A stretch of 48,408 bases of DNA from an uncultured Bacteroidia bacterium (GCA_902789395.1 CADANY010000019.1:1-48408); one strand, 5' to 3'. Numbered from the stretch's first letter, positions 1 to 8,483 are shown. Program-made: numbers and translations. The notes: a model not told the origin generated them from the letters alone.

Positions 1-2693
1 AAATTGAAGGCACCGATATTCTTTGAGATCTCCGCATTCCATTGCCATTCAGGTTGGCCATAGCCTGCCGCATAGCCTTTGTAGAACACGTAGGCAATAT
101 CAGAATTGAATTCAAATTCGTGTTTGGTGGTATATGTGCCACTCGCAGTAAACCTGGTGTCCAGCGTATTCAAGTTGGCCTTGGGATTCAATGAATAACG
201 GGCAATGCGGCCGGCGGTCCTGGCTCCCGCGCTTACAGACCAATGGCCTGGATTGTACTTCACTGAGAAACCGGCCGAAGGGCTGAAGGAACGTGTCCTG
301 CTCTCTGCAAAGCCGCTCTGTCCTCCATAGAATTGGTCACCGTCGGCATTTCCCCAGAAGTCGGTCATAAACGCTGAATAATCAAACGTATCTTTATCAA
401 GTGCCGGGAGCGTTGTCTTTGCCTGATAGCTGATGGAGGAAGAATAACCGGCGCCACCGCTCAAGGTCAGGGACCAGAGTTTCTTGGCGTCCAGGGGCGT
501 AGTGTAGTTTACAACCAGGTTGGATGTCAGGCTCGGTTTTAGGGCATTCACAGGGATGGAATACATAATTCCGTCGCTATCATACCAGAGCGCGGAAACA
601 ATGGGATTGTAATTCACCTGACCAGACAGATAAACATAAAGCGTAGAGAACTTTTCCCGATTATTCCTGGTCCAATTCGAACTTATGAAGGTATATGAAT
701 AAGGCTTCAGATAGACGTTTCCAAGGCTCAAACGCGATGGATTCCTAATACCCAAAACCGGGAGCATCAGGGATGAGGAAGGCTGCCTTCCATATCCGTA
801 AGCGGAAAGTGTTATCCGGTCATTTCCTTTTGCATACTGGAAACGGAGAGAGGGCGCAAAGAACCAGTTCCACTCATCTTTCCCCGTTGTCTCCTCTATC
901 CCATAGCTTTTGGAGAAGGTTTCATTGAGAATCCCGATGGCCCGGCCGCCAAAAGTAACCCAGCTGCCTTGTCCGAACTTGTACTGTGCAGTCAAATCAT
1001 ATCGCTGTTCCAGATAGTCGGACTTGCTTTCAGAGGAGTAGTAGTCATTTCTGCCAGCCTCATCGAATGCATCCCGGATGTCATCCGAACGAGACCAGTC
1101 ATATTGTGCCTGGGCGGATAACGTCCACTTCTCTCCAACAGGCTCCGTGTACCGGACACTCCCGTCCATCCCATACGACAGGCCGTTAGAGTGGTAGGTC
1201 ATCGAGCGGGTTTCATCTCCGGCATTTGTAGTCAGGAGGGAAGACTCCAGGCTTTCCCCGTCATTTCTGCTGTAATAGGGATCAATCGCCAGCTGGAGGG
1301 TTCGGTTTTGTTTGCCACCTATCTCGCGGAAAGTCACGTCGGCATCAAAATATGCGTTTTTCCTTTCCGAAAGACTGTGGGTGGTGCCAGTGGATCTGTT
1401 TACGAAACTTCCTTCACGGCTGATCTCCGCCTGGTTGCTCTCATAGGAATCTGCTCTATTGTAACGGAAATCAGGACGAAGGTGGAACCAGACCTTGCCT
1501 GTTTCCTTCTCGAATTCCATGTTGGCGGACAGCCCGTGAGCATAGGATTTACCGATGTCTTCCGTTGTGGATGACAGGTTCCCGTCTTCTTGATAGGTGG
1601 TTCTGTCCGCCCGAGTGCCGGAATCCGTATCCGTGTACTTGTAATTGACGCTGACGGTAGTCTCGACGTCTTTGATACGGGAAGTATTGGCATTCACCGC
1701 CAGTTGGGCAGCCGTAGACAGGCCCTGGTTCGCCGTGGAGCGCTCACCTGCATCGCTGATGACAACGACGACCGCATTAGAGTCGTTGATATTCTGCCCA
1801 TTGGCAATCACCGTCACCTGATCTTTCTCGGAGTAGGCTGATACAAGGGCATTGCCGTTCCACAGCAGGCCGCGATTGTCACGCAGTACATCGTCTCCCT
1901 CTTTTTCTCCAAGCGTAGCGCCTCCCTTCAGACCCACATTGCCGAACCATCCTTTTTCGTATTCCTTCTTGAGCGCCACATCCAACACCTTTTCCCGTTG
2001 GCCATCCTGGATGCCGGATGCACGGGTCTGCTCGCTTTCACGGTCTATGACGCGAATCTTGTCCACCACTGCAGCGGGCAGGTTGTTCAGGGCGGTGGAT
2101 TGGTCGTTAAAGAAGAAGGTCCGGCCGCCCACAGTGAGTTTGTCAATCTCCTCGCCGTTGAACTTGACCTTGCCGTCCTCGGTTATTTCCATACCCGGCA
2201 TTCGCTGCAGCAGGTCTTTCAGCATCGCATTGGCTCCCACACGGAAGGAGGTGGCATTGAACTCTACAGTGTCCTGTTTGACAACAATGGGGTTACCTAT
2301 ATCGGTGATGGTTGCAGCCTGAAGAAACAGTTCGTCCTGCTGCAGCCGAATTGTCCCCATATCCACTTGCTCCTCGCGGAAGAAGCGCTCTTTCACAAAA
2401 GGTTTATACCCCATCATCTCCACGTGGAAGACATAACTGCCGAAGGGCACCTCGTCCAGCTTGGCTTCGCCCTTGGCGTCAGTGAGGGTGAAATTGGTTA
2501 TGGTGGTATCCTTGGAAGGTATCACGTACACCGACGCAAAAGCCACCGGCTCATTGGTGAGCGAGTCCAGCACCATGGTCTTGATTTCGCTCATCCGGCC
2601 CTGGAATACATTGTCATTCAAGATAAACACTTGCGCCAGTGCGGCAAGGCTGTTTACAAACAGCAATACATATAATGACAGAATTTTCTTCAT
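1..2693 (-). CDS. Outer-membrane beta-barrel protein, TonB-dependent-receptor type (C-terminus beyond left edge)
   Basis: Open from an ATG at 2693 to the window edge, 897 codons with no stop, so the C-terminus is missing. Residues 1-21 form a signal peptide ending in LAALAQ. Residues about 35-115 resemble a carboxypeptidase-regulatory-like (CNA-B type) domain (SLTNEPVAFASVYV, GYKPFV). Next comes a plug-like segment containing VKQDTVEFNA, LLQRMPGMEI and GGRTFFFND, and then a long stretch of alternating aromatic and polar strands typical of a barrel. This order matches the Bacteroidota outer-membrane beta-barrel family related to TonB-dependent receptors. It lies 8 bp after the TPR gene and is the last visible gene of the blaI-blaR1-TPR operon, so it is probably under BlaI control. 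The substrate cannot be told from sequence. Confidence 0.85.
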   Translation of the reverse strand, partial: MKKILSLYVLLFVNSLAALAQVFILNDNVFQGRMSEIKTMVLDSLTNEPVAFASVYVIPSKDTTITNFTLTDAKGEAKLDEVPFGSYVFHVEMMGYKPFVKERFFREEQVDMGTIRLQQDELFLQAATITDIGNPIVVKQDTVEFNATSFRVGANAMLKDLLQRMPGMEITEDGKVKFNGEEIDKLTVGGRTFFFNDQSTALNNLPAAVVDKIRVIDRESEQTRASGIQDGQREKVLDVALKKEYEKGWFGNVGLKGGATLGEKEGDDVLRDNRGLLWNGNALVSAYSEKDQVTVIANGQNINDSNAVVVVISDAGERSTANQGLSTAAQLAVNANTSRIKDVETTVSVNYKYTDTDSGTRADRTTYQEDGNLSSTTEDIGKSYAHGLSANMEFEKETGKVWFHLRPDFRYNRADSYESNQAEISREGSFVNRSTGTTHSLSERKNAYFDADVTFREIGGKQNRTLQLAIDPYYSRNDGESLESSLLTTNAGDETRSMTYHSNGLSYGMDGSVRYTEPVGEKWTLSAQAQYDWSRSDDIRDAFDEAGRNDYYSSESKSDYLEQRYDLTAQYKFGQGSWVTFGGRAIGILNETFSKSYGIEETTGKDEWNWFFAPSLRFQYAKGNDRITLSAYGYGRQPSSSLMLPVLGIRNPSRLSLGNVYLKPYSYTFISSNWTRNNREKFSTLYVYLSGQVNYNPIVSALWYDSDGIMYSIPVNALKPSLTSNLVVNYTTPLDAKKLWSLTLSGGAGYSSSISYQAKTTLPALDKDTFDYSAFMTDFWGNADGDQFYGGQSGFAESRTRSFSPSAGFSVKYNPGHWSVSAGARTAGRIARYSLNPKANLNTLDTRFTASGTYTTKHEFEFNSDIAYVFYKGYAAGYGQPEWQWNAEISKNIGAFN

Positions 2694-2701
2694 CTTTCAA
2701 A

Positions 2702-3880
2702 CTACGGTTCTTCCATAAACAATTCACCCTTCAAGAAGGTTACGCTTTTGATTGCGAATTCATACCCCTGTGTTCCCGGGCGGGCTACTTCCAGATATTT
2801 TTTGTACCATTGGAGCGCTTGTTTGTAATCCTTCTTGACTTCGTAGCAATACGCAATGGTGGAGAGGGCTGAAATGAATTTGGGATTATATCGGTATGCT
2901 TCCTTGTAATGCTTTATGGCTTTGTCCCAGGAGTCCTGCCTGCGGTAGTAGGCAAGGCCATATTGCTGCTGAATGCGGGAGGCCAAAGCTGGGTCCGGTT
3001 GAATCATCTCCCAAGCTTTATCAAGCCAGGGTTTTATTTCATTATCAAAAGAACGGTATGCCTCCAATTTGACGGCTGCAATGGAATAGGCCAGGTTTAC
3101 ATCGCTTGAATCAATCTGCCATGCTGCGATGAGTTCTTTCTCGGCCCGGTATGTCACCTGTGTATGCCAATAGCTCTGCCCCAGATAATAGTGGATGGGG
3201 TAAGAGTCATTCCCGATATCCTCCTGTCGTTGGAACGCTTGTACGGCACCCTCGTAATCGCCTTTCCGATAGAGGGCAAGGCCTTTCAGCGGAGCAATGG
3301 TGGTGTTGTCTGGATCTTCGGAGAGGAAAGGCTCCATGACGGCGACGGCCCCGTCGTAGTCTGCCTTCGTGATGAGAATATTCACCGCTTTTGCCACCAC
3401 CGACTCATTCATCGGCTTCAATGCCAACGCCTTGCGGTAGTACCATAGGGCCGAATCGGCCTGTTCCATCTGCCGAAAAGCGTCACCCACATAGCTTACC
3501 ACAGCAGGAATGGAGTCCAACTGGAGGATGTCCCGTCCGGCTTGAACGCTCTGGGGAAACGCTTTGAGACGGAAGTATGCCTGCATCAGCCGAATCTTAT
3601 AAAGGATATTGTCCGGCGCACGCGAAGAGAGCAGGAAATAGGTGCCGGAAGCACTCTCGTAATCCCCACTCTGAAAGTGGCAGTCGGCCAGTTCGGAGAG
3701 CACGGCGTCGTCCATTGCGCCAGGCTGCACCAGCGTCGACAGCATATCAATGGCGTCATCGGTGCGGTAAATACTCTTGAGGTGCCGGGCTTGGGTGAGC
3801 ACGGAGTCTCGATGAGTGATCTGCGCTCCCAGCGGGATGCAAACCACCATCCATAACAATATCAGCAGTGTTCTTTTCAT
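2702..3880 (-). CDS. TPR-repeat periplasmic protein
   Basis: 392 residues. A signal peptide (MKRTLLILLWMVVCIPLGAQ) is followed by tetratricopeptide repeats through the whole protein. Typical TPR packing is visible in ALWYYRKALALKPMN, AIKHYKEAYRYNPKF and ALQWYKKYLEVARPG. The start codon overlaps the blaR1 stop (TAATG, one shared base), so translation is coupled. The gene sits between a BlaR1-type sensor and an outer-membrane receptor, so a periplasmic scaffold or adaptor role in that system is the best inference. No catalytic motif is present. Confidence 0.85.
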   Translation of the reverse strand: MKRTLLILLWMVVCIPLGAQITHRDSVLTQARHLKSIYRTDDAIDMLSTLVQPGAMDDAVLSELADCHFQSGDYESASGTYFLLSSRAPDNILYKIRLMQAYFRLKAFPQSVQAGRDILQLDSIPAVVSYVGDAFRQMEQADSALWYYRKALALKPMNESVVAKAVNILITKADYDGAVAVMEPFLSEDPDNTTIAPLKGLALYRKGDYEGAVQAFQRQEDIGNDSYPIHYYLGQSYWHTQVTYRAEKELIAAWQIDSSDVNLAYSIAAVKLEAYRSFDNEIKPWLDKAWEMIQPDPALASRIQQQYGLAYYRRQDSWDKAIKHYKEAYRYNPKFISALSTIAYCYEVKKDYKQALQWYKKYLEVARPGTQGYEFAIKSVTFLKGELFMEEP

Positions 3881-5121
3881 TATCGGAGTTGGAATATGAC
3901 AGGGAATATGAATGTGACGGGAACCGCTTCACCTTGTTGCTTGCCCGGTTCCCATCTGGGCGACGAGGAAATCACCCTGAACGCCTCGGTATCCAGCAAC
4001 TCGTGTGCGCCCCGTAGCACGGACACGTTCCGGACCATTCCATCGACTCCAACTGTGAATTGCAGGGTTACACGACCCTGGATGCCATTCTGCTTGGCTT
4101 GTTCTGGATACTTCAACTGACTGTTTACCCATTTGGAGAACTCCTGCGTGTCTCCTCCGTTAAATTTTGGTGCGCACTCAATGAGACTGTAAGGGATACC
4201 TTCCTGCTCGGTGATTCCTCCGGACTTTTTGATTGTGATCACTGTGGCTGAAGGTTCATCCGGCTCCAAATTCTCCTTTGGAGCATTACAGGCATACATC
4301 AGCACTGCCAGTACAGGGATAAGGGCTAGGTAAGACCAACTCTTCCACGCAGAAGAAGAGGGCTTCAGCATCATAGTGATCCGGCTGCTTAATTTGGCGT
4401 GCTGGAAGCCGCTGGCCATGGAAAACCGCTCGTCTCCTACGGCTTTCCGAACAAGAAGTAACTGATAACTTTTTGCATCTATGCCTTTTTGGATCACTCC
4501 TTCATCGGCCTCATATTCATGAAGCAGTCGCAGCTCTTCTCGAGTAATCCACACCAGCGGATTCCACCAAAACAGGAGTTGGATGGGAAGGAGAAACAGC
4601 AGGTCCAGCGAGTGCCGGCACTGCACATGCATCCATTCATGCGTAAATATAGCAGGGTTCTCCAGCAAGTCTTTTCTGCCCATGACAATGGTCTGGCCCC
4701 AACTGAACGAAGAAATATCCTCCTCCAGGATAATCAAGCGACATCCTTCGCAGTTCGTCTTTTCCCCTTTCCGAATCAGACGTCCCATCTTCCAGGCCGA
4801 TATGCCATATAGCGTCAGTGTTACTAGGGCTCCCGTGATATAAACCCCAAGTAAGATTTCATGCCACGGGAAAGCGACTGGTGCCGCAACTCCTTCTGAT
4901 TCGGCGCTGACGGCCACCATCGTCAATTCTGCTGCAGTACTGGCCACCCTAACGCTTCTAAGCCGGATAAACGGTAGCAAAAGACACAAATAAGACCCGG
5001 AGAGCAGAAGTGTGCGGTTAAGCCGGAAGAAAGTGGTACGCCGCATCACCATTAGGTAAAAGGCGTAGAACAGGCTCAGATAGAGACCTGCACGTGCGAT
5101 ATAGATAAGGAACGGGCTCAT
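3880..5121 (-). CDS. BlaR1-type M56 metallopeptidase sensor with C-terminal TonB domain
   Basis: 413 residues. The N-terminal half is a membrane region with several hydrophobic helices (about 1-55, 88-110, 172-191). It carries the zinc peptidase motif HEWMH at residues 161-165 and a downstream HEYEADEG that can supply the third ligand, as in family M56. A further helix at about 263-278 (YLALIPVLAVLMYAC) is followed by a linker and a TonB C-terminal domain at about 318-411 (LKYPEQAKQNGIQGRV, FTVGVDGMV). This architecture is common in Bacteroidota and differs from staphylococcal BlaR1, which has a penicillin-binding sensor domain. The gene overlaps blaI by ATGA. By homology it should cleave or inactivate the BlaI repressor on a signal. 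The TonB domain suggests contact with an outer-membrane partner, possibly the receptor encoded two genes downstream. Confidence 0.9.
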   Translation of the reverse strand: MSPFLIYIARAGLYLSLFYAFYLMVMRRTTFFRLNRTLLLSGSYLCLLLPFIRLRSVRVASTAAELTMVAVSAESEGVAAPVAFPWHEILLGVYITGALVTLTLYGISAWKMGRLIRKGEKTNCEGCRLIILEEDISSFSWGQTIVMGRKDLLENPAIFTHEWMHVQCRHSLDLLFLLPIQLLFWWNPLVWITREELRLLHEYEADEGVIQKGIDAKSYQLLLVRKAVGDERFSMASGFQHAKLSSRITMMLKPSSSAWKSWSYLALIPVLAVLMYACNAPKENLEPDEPSATVITIKKSGGITEQEGIPYSLIECAPKFNGGDTQEFSKWVNSQLKYPEQAKQNGIQGRVTLQFTVGVDGMVRNVSVLRGAHELLDTEAFRVISSSPRWEPGKQQGEAVPVTFIFPVIFQLR

Positions 5122-5483
5122 TTCTGGTTGTCTTCTATTTGGGCGATGAGGTCTTTCAGTTGCTGCAGGTCCATCTTGTCCTCCTCCACGAACTGGGAAA
5201 CCAGGCTCAGATAGGAGTTATCATAGTAGCGAGCTACTACCTCAGAGACCGTTTCCCCGTGGTATTGCCGCTCACTGATCTTTACCTTGTAACGGAAAGA
5301 GTTAGCCATAGGCTCCCTTTCCACAAAGCCCTTTTCCTCAAGAAACTTTACCAGAGTGGCAACAGTATTATAATGCGGCTTCGGCTCCGGTAAATACTTG
5401 ATTAAATCCCTGATAAACAAGGGCTCATGAGCCCAGAAGATGTTCATGAGCTGCTCTTCTTTTGCAGTTAGTCTCTGTTTCAT
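5118..5483 (-). CDS. BlaI/MecI-type transcriptional repressor
   Basis: 121 residues, normal length for the family. It has the winged-helix pattern of BlaI/CopY proteins: LTAKEEQLMNIFW at the N-terminus, a recognition-helix region HYNTVATLVKFLEEKG, the wing ending FRYKVKIS, then a helical dimerisation tail (FVEEDKMDLQQLKDLI). It is the first gene of the operon and overlaps the BlaR1-type gene by ATGA. It probably represses its own operon until the partner protease removes it. Targets outside the operon cannot be seen. No beta-lactamase gene is nearby, so antibiotic resistance should not be assumed. Confidence 0.92.
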   Translation of the reverse strand: MKQRLTAKEEQLMNIFWAHEPLFIRDLIKYLPEPKPHYNTVATLVKFLEEKGFVEREPMANSFRYKVKISERQYHGETVSEVVARYYDNSYLSLVSQFVEEDKMDLQQLKDLIAQIEDNQK

Positions 5484-5511
5484 CGATGGTTGATTATTGT
5501 GTATTACGATG

Positions 5512-5519
5512 CAAAGATA
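5512..5519 (-). promoter_or_regulatory. -7 promoter box of the blaI operon
   Basis: Minus-strand TATCTTTG, an exact match to the Bacteroidota -7 consensus TAnnTTTG, 28 bp upstream of the blaI ATG. No clear TTG -33 element lies 19-21 bp upstream, only TTA at 20 bp. Confidence 0.6.
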
Positions 5520-6045
5520 GTGATAACTCTCAATTCTCCTAATCTTTTTAGTAGTTTTCCGTAATTCTTTCGGATAGGTTTCGTGTTGGATAGATTCGAG
5601 ACATCTGTTGCTTGTTCCGTTCCAAGAGGGGAATGGAACAGGTGGAACACCCGGAACAAGAGGGGCGGATAATGACGATGTTTTTGTTCCACTTGTTCCG
5701 CTTGTTCCGCACAGGGGGTGGAACGGAACAGAACAAGGTCGATGTTTTTGCCGATAGATACGTCTGCTCCGCAGCCGTTATAGGAGAAATCGGTCAAAGC
5801 CAGTTCGCTCCGCTAAAGCTGCGCTCACTCGCTTTGGTTCCGTCCTCCGGGGCACTGCCGCGCCCCTTCGAACTCCACTTATGGCAGCTCCACTGCAAGA
5901 CTCTTCCCTCCGCGCCGGGCGCTCCGGTCAGAGACTTGCGGTCGTTCCGCGCCCCGGCTTCGCCAGCCGGTATTCGACTGTCATCTTTAAGAGAAAACAG
6001 CGTACCAGCGCCAAGAATTGGCCATAAACTGATTGTGGAATAATC
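5520..6045. other. Non-coding region between the blaI operon and the broken GNAT gene
   Basis: No reading frame here has coding character. The left half (5611-5736) holds GTTCC/GGAAC repeats listed separately. The right half (about 5790-5970) is GC-rich and full of short inverted repeats, for example the hairpin at 5954-5970 with arms CCGGCT/AGCCGG. It does not look like a tRNA. A structured RNA or the remnant of a degraded element are both possible. Confidence 0.5.
5611..5736. repeat. GTTCC/GGAAC direct and inverted repeat cluster
   Basis: The nonamer CTTGTTCCG occurs at 5611-5619, 5692-5700 and 5701-5709, and its exact complement CGGAACAAG at 5652-5660. Shorter GTTCC and GGAAC units fill the gaps, giving two imperfect hairpins (5611-5660 and about 5684-5736). 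No coding function is evident. Confidence 0.75.
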
Positions 6046-6546
6046 TCAGAAATCCAGGCGATATAACCTCACGTCCAACGCCTTTCCACCCTTCACAACA
6101 GCCCCGGTCTTCGTCTCCTCCAGTCGGAATCCATTCTTCTCGAGCACCCGGGCCGAAGCTACATTCTCTGGAAACACCTGGCCGATAATCTGCTCCAGCG
6201 CCATTTCCTGGAAAGCAATCTCGCAGATTTGCCGCACCGCCTCCGTACCTATGCCCTGGGACCACCACGGCGTCAGGATCATATAGCCAATCTCGCCGAT
6301 GGCCTGGCCACCTTCATCCTTCCGTTCCACGGAAATGCTGCCGACCAACTGCCCATCAGCCCAGATGGAACGCCATACACCTTCCTTGCCCTCATTCTCC
6401 GCCACCATTCCCAGCTACCAGTCTGCATCCGCCTCCGTATAAGGATTCGGCAGCCGGTCCGACAGAAACGTCCTGTCCACGGCATTGCACAGCGCCATCA
6501 GCGCTTCCTTGTCAGCGGAGGCTCATTTATGAAGGGTAATGGTCAT
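6046..6546 (-). pseudogene. GNAT-family N-acetyltransferase, two in-frame nonsense codons
   Basis: Reading from the ATG at 6546, one frame encodes a GNAT protein of about 166 residues, but it is interrupted by TGA at codon 8 (6523-6525) and TAG at codon 44 (6415-6417). Both stops sit where related RimJ/RimL-type proteins commonly have tryptophan (MTITLHK-stop-ASADKEALM and EADADW-stop-LGM), each one base from TGG. The rest is intact, with the acetyl-CoA binding region (TPWWSQGIGTEAVRQI) and the C-terminal VASARVLEKNGFRLEE motif. A shorter in-frame start at 6408 would give 120 residues lacking the first strands of the fold and probably inactive. A sequencing error at both positions is unlikely, so this is called a decayed gene. 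Confidence 0.8.
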
Positions 6547-6572
6547 AGGTAGTTAGCCAAAAATAAAGGATT

Positions 6573-7449
6573 TTATAAAAGAGTTGTGAATATCTTCTCT
6601 TTACTAATATACCTGTCATACAAATACAAACAGGTATTTACAACCAGCAAAACAATCATTCCTGCCAGGCCGGGGCCGCCGTAAAGGAGGTCGTTTGCCG
6701 GCGTGACAACCGTAGCGCTGACACCCATCACGGCATTGAACGTTCCGTGCATGATAGCGGGAACAATCACCGAACCGCTTTTCTGGCGGAAATACATCAG
6801 CATCGGGGTAAGCAGCAGACAAAATGCCACCATCATGAAGACACCCGCCACAGGATGCTGCGGATAGTTGTGCCCGTTCAGGATGATCGGAGCGTGCCAG
6901 AGGCCCCAGATGACACCAATCCACAGGGCTACGGTTAGGAACTTCTTTCCCTTGAACTTCTTCATCAGGAAGCCGCGCCAGGCAATCTCCTCGCCAAAGG
7001 CGAAAAAGGCATTGAGAGTAACTCCCATAAGCAGTCCACTGAGCAGAGAAATGCAGATGACGCCCCACACGCCGACTCCTTCCGGCATCGACTGCATGGC
7101 CTGCTGCATCATCACACTGTCCGGCGTCCATTTGGCCCCCGGCATCAGCAGCGTCACACCCAATACGGCAAGTGCGATGCCACCACCAGCGGTTCAGCTT
7201 GAAGGAAATACCCAGTCCCTTCAGGACCGGTTCTTTGAAAATGAGCTGCGTGAAGATGACCGCCAACAAGGGAATTAGCATAGCCCCGGCGCTGAAAACA
7301 AGTCCTCGCAATGCCGCGGCAGGGGCGGAATCTATCACGTCGTCACTCTGGCCTCCGAGAAAAGCCGCGCCGGAATGAATCACCAATCCCACAATCACCA
7401 TAGGGACAAACGCCCATAGGAGAAATACAATCAGTTTCTTGGTATTCAT
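6573..7449 (-). pseudogene. CPBP-family intramembrane metalloprotease, frameshifted
   Basis: The N-terminal part (ATG at 7449, MNTKKLIVFLLW) and the C-terminal part lie in different frames. They join near 7187 at a run of TGG codons (KLNRWWW), after which a one-base shift restores IALAVLGVTLLMPG. The C-terminal part keeps all CPBP signatures: EEIAWRGF, LWHAPII and HGTFNAVMG. These hold the glutamates, arginine and histidines of the putative membrane protease site, set within several hydrophobic helices. The repeat TGGTGGTGG is a plausible slippage site, so either a true frameshift or an assembly error is possible. CPBP proteins act in membrane protein processing or bacteriocin immunity, but no bacteriocin gene is seen here. 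Confidence 0.75.
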
Positions 7450-7479
7450 TTGCTTGTTCACATTTCGATTTATCAAATA

Positions 7480-7511
7480 CAAAGTTAAACATTTCTGCCG
7501 ATTTAACTTTG
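7480..7511. promoter_or_regulatory. Perfect inverted repeat carrying divergent -7 boxes
   Basis: CAAAGTTAAA (7480-7489) and TTTAACTTTG (7502-7511) are a perfect 10 bp inverted repeat with a 12 bp spacer. Each arm contains TAACTTTG, which fits the -7 consensus TAnnTTTG, one pointing left to the CPBP gene and one pointing right into the non-coding region that ends at the terminator near 7790. The symmetry could also be an operator. Confidence 0.5.
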
Positions 7512-7761
7512 CCGATGAGTTTTGATACTTTCTACCTTGAAAAATATGTTTGTCTGGAAAAAAGCATTATGTTTGGAACAAAACAATAATAATAGTTATT
7601 GCTGTCATTGTGAAGAGAATCTTTGAAAACGAAGTTTGTTTGTCCGAATAGACATCAAATTTATTTAATTCATTGGAAATCAATATATAACAATATCTTT
7701 AACGAAGAATATTAACAGGATTGTCAGTTGATGTATGTTGAAAATCAATGATTTACAAGAA
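7512..7761. other. AT-rich intergenic region, possible short transcript
   Basis: About 250 bp with markedly higher A+T than the flanks. The only small frame next to the rightward -7 box is a 25-codon frame starting at 7515 (MSFDTFYLEKYV...), ending in two stop codons, with no recognisable homology. The region lies between a rightward promoter-like box and a plus-strand terminator, so a small RNA is possible. Confidence 0.35.
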
Positions 7762-7790
7762 AGCTTGGGAATGTGCCCAGGCTTTTTTTT
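7762..7790 (+). terminator. Rho-independent terminator (plus strand, probably bidirectional)
   Basis: Stem AGCTTGGG/CCCAGGCT with a 6-base loop (7762-7783), followed by eight T. On the opposite strand the stem is preceded by eight A and followed by TTTCTTGT, so it may also end the rhomboid transcript, whose stop codon is at 7794. Confidence 0.7.
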
Positions 7791-7793
7791 GAC

Positions 7794-8411
7794 TTAGAGT
7801 CCCAACTGGTTCAGAAAATGGGTAAGAATGGACGGTTTGCACACCAGCGGGAACACCAACCCATAGACGGCACCCCAGAAGTGGGCGGAGTGGCCGATGT
7901 TGTCGATGTTCCGTCTGGCCATGTACCAGCAGTACAGGAGGTACAGGGGAGCGAAGATGAACCCCGGTATCGGTATGGGGGCCATAAAAATGTAGATGCC
8001 CATCTTGGGTTCGAAAAGGATAGATGCAAATAATATGGCCGATACGGCTCCCGAAGCGCCTACTGCGTTGTAATTCCAGTCGTCACGATATTTGATAAGG
8101 TCTCCTACGGTTGAGACGGCGAGGGACGTAATATATAAGACAACAAACAGTATCGGTCCGGCCGGCTCTCCGAAGGCCGCCGCGAAATATCGCTCCACCA
8201 CCGGCCCGAAAAAATAGAGCGTGAGCATATTGAACAGCAGATGTCCCCACCCACCGTGGACTGCACCGTAAGAGAATATACGGTACCACTCTTTCCGGTG
8301 CCATACGGAATAGGCATTGAACAGGAGCTTGTTTCCGTTCAATGTCCCGGTGAAGCAAAGGATGCTCACGAGCGAGGTTACTGCTATGAGGATAAGTGTC
8401 ATATCGGTCAT
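7794..8411 (-). CDS. Rhomboid-family intramembrane serine protease
   Basis: 205 residues with six or so hydrophobic helices. The catalytic dyad is visible: GASGA with the nucleophile Ser at about residue 120, and GHSAHFWG with His at about 177. The conserved HGGWGHLLFNM segment supplies the oxyanion-side His and Asn. It cleaves membrane proteins within the bilayer; the substrate is unknown. ATG 8411 is preferred because the only upstream in-frame start is a TTG at 8417; another ATG lies at 8402. It is transcribed alone from the -7 box at 8438-8445. Confidence 0.9.
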   Translation of the reverse strand: MTDMTLILIAVTSLVSILCFTGTLNGNKLLFNAYSVWHRKEWYRIFSYGAVHGGWGHLLFNMLTLYFFGPVVERYFAAAFGEPAGPILFVVLYITSLAVSTVGDLIKYRDDWNYNAVGASGAVSAILFASILFEPKMGIYIFMAPIPIPGFIFAPLYLLYCWYMARRNIDNIGHSAHFWGAVYGLVFPLVCKPSILTHFLNQLGL

Positions 8412-8437
8412 GGTCAATTACGCTGATAAAGAATTTT

Positions 8438-8445
8438 CAAATATA
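8438..8445 (-). promoter_or_regulatory. -7 box of the rhomboid gene
   Basis: Minus-strand TATATTTG, an exact TAnnTTTG match, 26 bp upstream of the ATG at 8411. Confidence 0.55.
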
Positions 8446-8483
8446 CATCTTTTCCATGAGATATGCCCAGAATGATCGATGGT

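Noticed and set aside
5118..5483. Beta-lactam resistance module
   Set aside because: BlaI and BlaR1-type proteins are present, but no beta-lactamase or penicillin-binding protein gene is in the window and the sensor lacks a penicillin-binding domain.
5504..5797. Minus-strand frame of 97 codons across the GTTCC repeats
   Set aside because: The protein is a translation of short repeats, and it overlaps the blaI promoter.
5790..5970. tRNA or attachment site in the GC-rich block
   Set aside because: No cloverleaf, CCA end or T-loop sequence, and no integrase gene nearby.
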